This document shows positions 57,520 to 64,000 of a stretch of DNA of 64,000 bases, piece after piece; the first letter of the stretch is position 1; each line of letters opens with the position of its first letter. The position numbers and the translations under genes were made by a program. The stretch is from the NCBI GenBank assembly GCA_035650275.1, contig DASRHY010000008.1, positions 114,928 through 178,927 of the forward strand, in the 5' to 3' direction. The notes below the pieces were generated by a model. The model ran no database searches. It saw nothing but the letters and a program-made list of their open reading frames with translations, and was not told the DNA's origin. This stretch comes from DASRHY01 sp035650275. GTDB taxonomy: Bacteria > Actinomycetota > Actinomycetes > Propionibacteriales > Kribbellaceae.

Positions 57520-60500
57520 ACGACCTCCTGGCCCTCGGGCTGGATCGGGCACAGCGAGCGCACCGCGCACCGGTCGCAGCCGTCGTTGCGGCGGGCCACG
57601 AAGTCCTCCTTGCGGACCAGCCGTTCGGCGTCGTCGATCGCGTCGTCCAGCCAGGTCCGGCCGTCCTCGTCCGGCTCCAGCGGCGCCTGCGGCTGCACCT
57701 TGGGAAACCCGCTGTCATCCGACCGCAGCTGGACGAGCTCCGCGCCGCCGGTGCGAGAAACGGGCAGTGTCTCGATCTGACCGGAGTCGACCGCCTTCTG
57801 GTACACGGCCAGCTGGACGTGCTGCTTGAGCGCCGGTCCGGTCGGCATCCGCCGGCCGGTCTTCAGGTCCACCACCCGAACGTTGCCCTCGGCATCGGTC
57901 TCGACCCGGTCCATCCGGCCGCGCAGCGTCACCGCCGGGCCCCGCGGGTCCGGCAGCTGCACCTCGAAGTCGACCTCGGTTCCGACCAACGACCGGTCCG
58001 GCCGGCCTTTGTGCCAGGCGACGAACCGGCGCAGGGCGGTCTCGGCCTCGGCACGCTCCCGCTCCGAGATCCAGACCGACTCGAACTCGAGCTGGTGCCA
58101 GACCCGGTCCAGCCAGCCACTCAGCTCCGTCGCGTCGGCCGGCAGCCGGCCGGAGGCGACCGCATCGGCGAGCGTGTGCAGCACGGTGCCGAACCCGATC
58201 GCCGACGTGCTCGCGGTCTCGCCGCCGGCACGGCGCTGCAGAAACCAGGTCAGCGGGCAGTCCACCATCGTGGTCAGCGAGCTGCCGGACAGCTGCACCG
58301 CCGCGTCCGGCGCCACCACCGGGACTTCGGACGCGGTCGGCTCACGCACGCCCCACCAGCGGTCCGGGTTCGCCGCGGACACCAGCGGACGGCCGTCGTC
58401 GTCGGTCGCGTCCGCCAGCACTGCCAGCCGGTCGGCGGCAGCGCGACGCAGCGCAGGCGACGCGGCCGGGTCGCTCAGCGTGCAGCGCAGGTCCGCGACC
58501 AGGCCGGCCAGCGACAGCGGCCGGCGCGGCCGCCCGGGCACCACCCGCAGCGGTACGCCGAGCTCGGACAGCAGCCGCGACGGCTGGTCCCCGTCCGCTT
58601 CCGGCGTCTGCACCGCGGTGACCACAAGCCGCTGCCGGGCCCGGGTGACCGCGACGTAGAACAGCCGCCGCTCCTCGGCCAGCAGCGCGCCCGCGGACAG
58701 CGGCTCGACCAGGCCGTCCGGGCCGAGCCGGTCCGGTTCCAGTAGCGAACCGCGCCGGCGCAGGTCCGGCCAGCCGCCCTCCTGCACGCCGGCCACCACC
58801 ACCAGCCGCCACTGCAGGCCCTTCGACCGGTGCGCGGTCATCAGCTGTACGCCGGCCTCGCGGACCCCGGCGTCGAACCGGTTGTCGCCCGGGATGTCCT
58901 GCGACTCCAGCTCGGTCAGGAACGCGGTCACGCCCTTGAACCCGACCTGCTCCTCGGCACGGCCGGCCGCGTCGAACAGTGCGCACAGCGCGTCCAGGTC
59001 GCGGTGCGCGGACCGCGCTCCCTCGCCGCCGCCGGCGGACTGGGCCCGCAACCTGCGCAGCCAGGGCGAGTCCGCCCACAACGCCCACATCACCTCGTCC
59101 GGCGCGGCACCGGCGGTCACCACGCTCCTTGCCTTGAGCAACCGCAGCCCGAGTGCCGCGAACCGTGCCTCGGCCGTCGACGCGTCGGTGTCCAGCCGGA
59201 GCGGATCCGCGAGCGCGTCGCGGAGCAGCTCGTCGGAGGAATGCGGCAGCCGCTCCCCCGCCGCCGCCTCCCGGTCCCGGCGGCGCAGTGTCCGGGCCAG
59301 CCGGCGCAGCTGTCCGGCGTCCATCGCGCCGAGCGGCGACAGCGCCAGCGACCGCGTCGCCTCGACCGTCAGCGCGTCCGCGTCCGCGACCGCACGCAGC
59401 GCCAGCAGCATCGGGTGCACGGCGGGCTCGCGCGCCAGCGGCAGCTCGTCGCCGGCCACGTCGACCGGGATCCCGGCCGCGCCCAGCGCCCGGCGCAGCG
59501 GCGGGATCGACCGCCGGCCGGAACGCACCAGCACGGCCATCTCGTGCCAGCCGACCCCGTCGGTGACGTGTGCCCGGCGCAGCAGATCCGCGATGTGCTC
59601 CAGCTCGGCACCGGACGTCGAGTACAGGTTGACCTCGACCTTGCCCGGACCCAGCTCGCACCCGGACGCGTCGGGGTTGCGGAATCGCTCGAACGTCGCG
59701 CGGTCCAGCGTCCCGGGCACGCCGAGCCGGGACACCACGTTCCGCGACACCCGCTGCAGCGTGGTCCCGAACCGCCGGGTGGTGCCGAGCGCGATCTGCG
59801 CGGCGGGCACGCCGTCCGTCGTACGGAACTCGTCCGGGAACCGCAGCAGGCCACGGACCTCGGCGCCGCGGAACGTGTAGATCGACTGGTCCGGGTCGCC
59901 CACCACGACCAGGTCCCGGCCGTCACCGGCGATCGCGCGCAGCAGCGCGACCTGGCCCGGGTCGGTGTCCTGGTACTCGTCGACCAGCACCAGCCGGAAC
60001 TCCTCCCGCAGCCGCCGTTGCACGTCCGGCTGCTCGGCCAGCAGCACCGCCCGGTGGATCAGCTCTGAGTAGTCCAGCACCTGCTCGTGGTCCAGCACCT
60101 GCAGGTACTCCTCGAAGAAGTCGCCGACGGCGACCCACTCCGGCCGGTCCGCGGCCCGCCCAGCGGCGGCCAGGTCCTCGGCGTCGAACCCGAGCTGCCG
60201 GGCCTTGCCGATCACCGCCCGCACCTCGTCGGTGAAACCGCGGGTCTGCAGCGCCGGGCGCAGCGGGCCGGGCCAGGTCACCCGGCCGGTCTCGCGGCTG
60301 CCGGCCAGCGCCTCGTTCAGCCGCAGTGCCTGCTCCGGCCCGGACGGCAGCCGCAGCGGTACGTCGAACGCGTCGGCTGGCGTGAAGCGTCGCAGCAACG
60401 CGTAGCAGAAGGCGTGGAACGTCATCGACGGCAGCACCCGGGTGGTCCGCCCGAGCCGCGCCGTGATCCGGTCCCGCAGCTCGGTCGCGGCCTTGCGCCC

Positions 60501-60716
60501 GAACGTCAGCACCAGGATCTGGTCCGGCCTCAGTCCGCGGTGCGCCACCCGGTCGATGACCGTCTCGACCAGCGTGGTGGTCTTCCCGGTCCCCGGCCCG
60601 GCGAGCACCAGCAGCGGCCCGCCCGGGTGCTCGACGACTGCCCGCTGGTCCGGGTCCAGCTCCGGCACCGGCACCTCGGCCCGCGAACGGCTGCGGTCGA
60701 GGCTGTATGTCGGCAC
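57516..60716 (-). CDS. adnA: AdnA-like helicase-nuclease subunit
   Basis: The 1,066-residue product has UvrD-type motifs: VLAGPGTGKTTTLVETVIDR, LTFGRKAATELRDR, LVDEYQDTDPGQVALL, GDPDQSIYTFRGA, LMTAHRSKGLQW and VAVTRARQRLVV. A C-terminal nuclease domain has GFGTVLHTLAD, GRMDRVETD and VVDLKTGR. A cysteine in VDCPLTWF plus the final CDRCAVRSLC form the four-cysteine iron-sulfur arrangement of AddB/AdnA nucleases. It pairs with the coupled adnB-like gene. GTG 60716 is the likely start; upstream codons lack family resemblance. Confidence 0.9.
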   Translation of the reverse strand: MPTYSLDRSRSRAEVPVPELDPDQRAVVEHPGGPLLVLAGPGTGKTTTLVETVIDRVAHRGLRPDQILVLTFGRKAATELRDRITARLGRTTRVLPSMTFHAFCYALLRRFTPADAFDVPLRLPSGPEQALRLNEALAGSRETGRVTWPGPLRPALQTRGFTDEVRAVIGKARQLGFDAEDLAAAGRAADRPEWVAVGDFFEEYLQVLDHEQVLDYSELIHRAVLLAEQPDVQRRLREEFRLVLVDEYQDTDPGQVALLRAIAGDGRDLVVVGDPDQSIYTFRGAEVRGLLRFPDEFRTTDGVPAAQIALGTTRRFGTTLQRVSRNVVSRLGVPGTLDRATFERFRNPDASGCELGPGKVEVNLYSTSGAELEHIADLLRRAHVTDGVGWHEMAVLVRSGRRSIPPLRRALGAAGIPVDVAGDELPLAREPAVHPMLLALRAVADADALTVEATRSLALSPLGAMDAGQLRRLARTLRRRDREAAAGERLPHSSDELLRDALADPLRLDTDASTAEARFAALGLRLLKARSVVTAGAAPDEVMWALWADSPWLRRLRAQSAGGGEGARSAHRDLDALCALFDAAGRAEEQVGFKGVTAFLTELESQDIPGDNRFDAGVREAGVQLMTAHRSKGLQWRLVVVAGVQEGGWPDLRRRGSLLEPDRLGPDGLVEPLSAGALLAEERRLFYVAVTRARQRLVVTAVQTPEADGDQPSRLLSELGVPLRVVPGRPRRPLSLAGLVADLRCTLSDPAASPALRRAAADRLAVLADATDDDGRPLVSAANPDRWWGVREPTASEVPVVAPDAAVQLSGSSLTTMVDCPLTWFLQRRAGGETASTSAIGFGTVLHTLADAVASGRLPADATELSGWLDRVWHQLEFESVWISERERAEAETALRRFVAWHKGRPDRSLVGTEVDFEVQLPDPRGPAVTLRGRMDRVETDAEGNVRVVDLKTGRRMPTGPALKQHVQLAVYQKAVDSGQIETLPVSRTGGAELVQLRSDDSGFPKVQPQAPLEPDEDGRTWLDDAIDDAERLVRKEDFVARRNDGCDRCAVRSLCPIQPEGQEVV

Positions 60717-60772
60717 CGCAGAATCACAGCACGCCCCGCCGACACCCCTCGGCGGCACACACCGAGAACGGG

Positions 60773-61069
60773 TCAGCTGTCCGGATTCCAGCGGACCCGG
60801 CGCAGGTCGACCTTGCCGTCGGTGACCCGGACGTTGTCGGACCGGAGCCGCTGGACCTGCTCGTCGTACACCTCGTCGGCCGGGATCCCGCTGGCCCGGA
60901 TCACCCGCCACCACGGCACCCCGCCGCCGTACTCGCGCATCACCGCGCCCACCTGCCGCGGCCCGCCCTGGCCGACGTACGCGGCGATGTCCCCGTACGT
61001 CGCGACCCGCCCGGGCGGGATCGACTCGACCGCGCTCAGCACCGCCTCGACGTACTCCTCCCGGTCCAC
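60773..61069 (-). CDS. Alkyltransferase-like (MGMT-fold) protein
   Basis: The 98-residue protein has the MGMT DNA-binding half: VESIPPGRVATYGDIAAYVG and a VGAVMREYGGGVPWWRVIRA segment. In true O6-alkylguanine transferases the motif is PCHRV; here PWW replaces the reactive cysteine, which defines ATL proteins that bind alkylated DNA and hand it to nucleotide excision repair. TACCCT is 7 nt before GTG 61069, so it is likely leaderless. It sits next to the adnAB-like repair genes. Confidence 0.88.
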   Translation of the reverse strand: MDREEYVEAVLSAVESIPPGRVATYGDIAAYVGQGGPRQVGAVMREYGGGVPWWRVIRASGIPADEVYDEQVQRLRSDNVRVTDGKVDLRRVRWNPDS

Positions 61070-61086
61070 GGCACCGAGGGTAGGGC

Positions 61087-61105
61087 GTTGCAACCCCGGT
61101 GCAAC
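61087..61105. promoter_or_regulatory. Operator-like palindrome GTTGCA-N7-TGCAAC
   Basis: Perfect 6-bp arms around ACCCCGG lie in the 73-bp gap between the divergent ATL gene and acoX, close to both promoters. The form resembles LacI-type operators (TTGCA...TGCAA), so the acetoin operon may be repressed here. Confidence 0.45.
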
Positions 61106-61142
61106 TCTTGGCCCACGGGCCGAGCAGGAGCAGGCTTTTGTT

Positions 61143-62174
61143 ATGTCGGACGCGGTGGTCGGGATCGTCGCGAACCCCCTGTCGGGGCGTGACATCCGGC
61201 GCCTGGTCGCGCGGGCCACGGTCTTCCCGACCACGGAGAAGGCCGGCATGGTGCTGCGGCTGCTCGCCGCGCTGGGCTCCGCCGGGGTCCGTCAGGCGCT
61301 GGTGGCCACGGACCTCGGCGGCATCAGCGCGACGGTCGCGCGCGGGCTGACCTGGCGGGGCGGCACGACCTGGCCGGAGGTCGCCTTCCTCGACGGTGAG
61401 CCCGTCACCCAGACGGCGGCCGACACCACCGCGGCGGTCCGCCGGATGGTCGCGCAGGGGGCTCGGGTCGTCGTCTGTCTCGGCGGCGACGGAACCGCCC
61501 GGGTCGCGGCCGAGGCCTGCGGCGACGTACCGCTGCTGCCGCTGTCGACCGGCACCAACAACACCTACGCCCGGATGACCGAGGCCACGGTCGCGGGGCT
61601 CGCCGCCGCGTTGGTCGCCACCGGCGCGGTACCGGCCGCGGCGGCGACCACCCGGAGCCCACTGCTGCGGGTCCGGTGCGGCGAGGCGTCCGCGAGCGCC
61701 CTGGTGGACGTCGCGGTCAGCACCACCCGGCACCGCGGCGCCCGCGCGGTCTGGGACCCGGCCGGGCTGACCGAGCTGTTCTGCACGTTCGCCGAGCCGG
61801 GCGCCATCGGCCTGTCCAGCATCCCCGCGCTGGTCGCACCATGCCCGCGGACGTCCCCCGACGGCGTCGCGGTCCGGCTCGGACGTCCGGCCCGCACCGT
61901 CGTGCTGGCACCGCTGGCGCCCGGCCTGGTACTCCCGGTCGAGGTTGCCGACCTCCGGCCGCTGCGCCCCGGCCGGCCGGTCACCGTCGCCACCCGGGCC
62001 GGCGTGGTGGCCGTCGACGGCGAGCGCGAGCTGGAGTTCGGACCGGACGACGAGGTCACCGTCGTCCTCGATCCGGCCGGTCCGCACTGCATCGACGTCG
62101 GCACCGTTCTCTCCGTCGCGGCCCGCGACGGCCTGCTCAGCAGTACCCCGGATCCACAGGAGGAGCCACGATGA
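61143..62174 (+). CDS. acoX: AcoX-like ATP-NAD kinase family protein
   Basis: The 343-residue product has the NAD-kinase/AcoX layout: GIVANPLSGRDIRRL at the N-terminus, VVVCLGGDGTARVAAEA with the GGDGT nucleotide motif, and LSTGTNNTYA. AcoX proteins are encoded at the head of acetoin dehydrogenase operons; their precise role is not settled. AGGAG lies about 16 nt upstream of the ATG, rather far. The stop overlaps acoA by 4 nt, which supports the acetoin-type assignment over a general NAD kinase. Confidence 0.85.
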   Translation: MSDAVVGIVANPLSGRDIRRLVARATVFPTTEKAGMVLRLLAALGSAGVRQALVATDLGGISATVARGLTWRGGTTWPEVAFLDGEPVTQTAADTTAAVRRMVAQGARVVVCLGGDGTARVAAEACGDVPLLPLSTGTNNTYARMTEATVAGLAAALVATGAVPAAAATTRSPLLRVRCGEASASALVDVAVSTTRHRGARAVWDPAGLTELFCTFAEPGAIGLSSIPALVAPCPRTSPDGVAVRLGRPARTVVLAPLAPGLVLPVEVADLRPLRPGRPVTVATRAGVVAVDGERELEFGPDDEVTVVLDPAGPHCIDVGTVLSVAARDGLLSSTPDPQEEPR

Positions 62175-63166
62175 GCGACACGCTCGCACCACCACCCACG
62201 AAGGGGCTCGACGCCGACGGCCTGCTGGCGGCGTACACCACCATGCGCACCATCCGCGCGTTCGAGGAACGCGTGCACGAGGAGTTCGCCTCCGGCGACA
62301 TCCCCGGCTTCGTGCACCTGTATGCCGGCGAGGAGGCGTCCGCCGCCGGCGTCTGCGCCCACCTCGATGTCCGGGACTCGATCGCCAGCACGCACCGCGG
62401 CCACGGCCACTGCATCGCCAAGGGCGTCGACCCGGTCGCGATGATGGCCGAGATCTACGGCAAGCTCGAGGGCTCCTGCCGCGGCAAGGGCGGCTCGATG
62501 CACATCGCCGACCTGTCCAAGGGCATGCTCGGCGCGAACGGGATCGTCGGCGGCGGTCCGCCGCTGATCTGCGGTACCGCGCTGGCCGCGAAGCTGCAGG
62601 GCACCGGCGGCATCGGGGTCGCGTTCTTCGGCGACGGCGCCAGCAACCAGGGCACCACCCTGGAAGCGCTCAACCTGGCCACGGTCTGGAACCTGCCGGC
62701 CGTCTTCGTTGCCGAGAACAACGGTTACGCCGAGACCACGTCCAGCACCTGGTCGGTTGCCTCCGACAACATCGCGGACCGCGCGGCCGCGTTCGGAATG
62801 CCGGGCGTGATCGTGGACGGGTTCGACTTCTTCGCCGTCTACGAGGCCGCCGGCGAGGCCGTGGCGCGGGCGCGCGAGGGCGGCGGGCCGACGCTGATCG
62901 AGATGAAGTTCACCCGCTACTACGGGCACTTCGAGGGCGACCAGCAGACCTACCGGGGCGACGAGGTCGCGCAGGCCCGGGCATCGCTGGACTGCCTGCT
63001 GCGGTTCCGCGACCAGGTCACCTCCGCCGGCCAGCTCACCGCCGCGCAGCTCGACCAGGTCGACGCCGAGGTGGCCGCGCTGATCGACGAGGCCGTCGCC
63101 AAGGCCAAGGGCGGTACCGCGCCGACCGAGGCCGACCTGCTCACCGACGTCTACATCTCGTACTAG
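62171..63166 (+). CDS. acoA: Acetoin/2-oxoacid dehydrogenase E1 alpha subunit
   Basis: The 331-residue product has the thiamine-diphosphate motif GDGASNQGTTLEALNLATVW ending in ENN (GDG-x26-NN), and STHRGHGHCIAKG and GKGGSMHIAD, typical of E1 alpha. With the beta subunit it decarboxylates acetoin or a 2-oxoacid and passes the acyl group to a lipoylated E2. GGAGGAG precedes the ATG. The acetoin assignment rests on the acoX neighbour; a pyruvate or branched-chain enzyme is the alternative. Confidence 0.88.
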   Translation: MSDTLAPPPTKGLDADGLLAAYTTMRTIRAFEERVHEEFASGDIPGFVHLYAGEEASAAGVCAHLDVRDSIASTHRGHGHCIAKGVDPVAMMAEIYGKLEGSCRGKGGSMHIADLSKGMLGANGIVGGGPPLICGTALAAKLQGTGGIGVAFFGDGASNQGTTLEALNLATVWNLPAVFVAENNGYAETTSSTWSVASDNIADRAAAFGMPGVIVDGFDFFAVYEAAGEAVARAREGGGPTLIEMKFTRYYGHFEGDQQTYRGDEVAQARASLDCLLRFRDQVTSAGQLTAAQLDQVDAEVAALIDEAVAKAKGGTAPTEADLLTDVYISY

Positions 63167-63187
63167 CTAGAACCAGGGGAGAACGCC

Positions 63188-64000
63188 ATGGCCAGGGAGA
63201 TCAGCTACCGCGAGGCGATCAACGAGGCGATCGCGAGCGAGATGGAACGCGACGACAGCGTGATCGTGATGGGCGAGGACAATGCCGGCGGCGAGGGGTC
63301 GCCGGGTGACATGGACGCCTGGGGCGGCGTGCTCGGCGTCACCAAGGGCCTGTACGGGAAGTACCCCGGCCGGGTCCTCGACACACCCATCTCGGAGTCG
63401 GCGTTCATCGGCGCCGCGATCGGCGCGGCCACCCGCGGGATGCGCCCGGTCGCCGAGCTGATGTTCATCGACTTCATGGGCGTGTGCTTCGACCAGATCT
63501 ACAACCAGGCGGCCAAGTTCCGCTACATGTTCGGCGGCAAGGCGCAGACGCCGGTGGTGATCCGCGCGATGGTCGGCGCGGGCTTCCGCGCCGCGGCGCA
63601 GCACTCGCAGATGCTGACGCCCCTCTTCACCCACATCCCCGGGCTGAAGGTGGTGTGCCCGAGCACGCCCTACGACACCAAGGGCCTGCTGATCCAGAGC
63701 ATCCGCGACAACGACCCGGTGATCTTCTGCGAGCACAAGAACCTGTACGGCTTCGAGGGCGAGGTGCCCGAGGCGGGCTACGCGATCCCGTTCGGCGAGG
63801 CCAGCATCGTGCGCGACGGCAGGCACGCGAGCATCGTCACCTACGGCCTGATGGTGCATCGCGCGCTCGACGCCGCCGCGGCGCTCGCCAAGGAGGGCGT
63901 CGAGGCCGAGGTGATCGACCTGCGCACGCTGAGCCCGCTCGACCTCGACACCGTGATCGAGAGCGTCGAGAAGACCGGCCGCCTGGTCTGCGTCGACGAG
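63188..64000 (+). CDS. acoB: Acetoin/2-oxoacid dehydrogenase E1 beta subunit, 5' part
   Basis: The frame opens at ATG 63188 after AGGGGAG and is still open at the window edge (271 codons). It shows the E1 beta markers ISYREAINEAIASEMERD, MGEDNAGGEG, DTPISESAFIGAAIG, and VVCPSTPYDTKGLL. Family length is about 325-340, so some 60 residues lie outside. It follows acoA by 21 nt and would form the heterotetrameric E1. An E2 gene is expected next. Confidence 0.88.
   Translation, partial: MAREISYREAINEAIASEMERDDSVIVMGEDNAGGEGSPGDMDAWGGVLGVTKGLYGKYPGRVLDTPISESAFIGAAIGAATRGMRPVAELMFIDFMGVCFDQIYNQAAKFRYMFGGKAQTPVVIRAMVGAGFRAAAQHSQMLTPLFTHIPGLKVVCPSTPYDTKGLLIQSIRDNDPVIFCEHKNLYGFEGEVPEAGYAIPFGEASIVRDGRHASIVTYGLMVHRALDAAAALAKEGVEAEVIDLRTLSPLDLDTVIESVEKTGRLVCVDE

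Overview
This is a GC-rich actinobacterial chromosome segment, most like Nocardioidaceae/Kribbella. The evidence is strong G/C third-position bias, many GTG starts, an initiator tRNA of actinobacterial type, a WhiB7-type regulator, a mycoredoxin, an AdnAB-like helicase-nuclease pair and many apparently leaderless genes. The genus is inferred from gene content and style only; no search was run.

Left part (1-24.8 kb) is mostly metabolic and accessory. It holds the end of an FAD amine/amino-acid oxidase-like gene, a GH109-like secreted glycosidase coupled to a NEW3-domain protein, a crotonase with a lipoate ligase-like gene, and an inositol monophosphatase overlapping a 1,831-residue fused acyl-CoA carboxylase. 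An AGPS-like flavoenzyme, an exported amidohydrolase, a DHA2-type exporter, a LuxR regulator facing an ABM monooxygenase, and a tRNA-fMet follow. The 17.7-21.8 kb stretch carries two gene remnants (a VOC protein and an alpha/beta hydrolase) beside the tRNA, like a worn accessory patch.

Middle and right part (24.8-60.7 kb) is a conserved actinobacterial block that, as I remember it, runs in the same order as Mycobacterium tuberculosis Rv3193c to Rv3202c: UPF0182, PPA1309, YlbL-type protease, DUF2342, ThiF, ABC1 kinase, whiB7, uvrD2, mycoredoxin, nudC, adnB, adnA. The block is interrupted at 31.3-43.2 kb by an accessory insert: NUDIX hydrolase, ferritin-like protein, S1 protease, HxlR with a broken quinone oxidoreductase, PucR, FdhF/YdeP molybdoenzyme and MMPL exporter. 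A second interruption at 51.9-54.4 kb holds deoD, a lipoprotein and a decayed Uma2 gene. MoaE heads the minus-strand YlbL operon.

The right end (61.1-64 kb) is an acetoin-type operon acoX-acoA-acoB, cut by the window edge, behind a palindromic operator-like site.

Most notable non-coding structure: (1) a complete whiB7 leader with promoter, 64-codon upstream ORF and intrinsic terminator, arranged like a translation-sensing attenuator; (2) two families of long palindromic intergenic repeats sharing a CGGCGTGTCG core; (3) a dense cluster of DnaA boxes far from any dnaA gene; (4) a 17-codon coupled upstream ORF before a di-iron protein; (5) a repeated leaderless signal, TAnnnT followed 6-7 nt later by the start codon.
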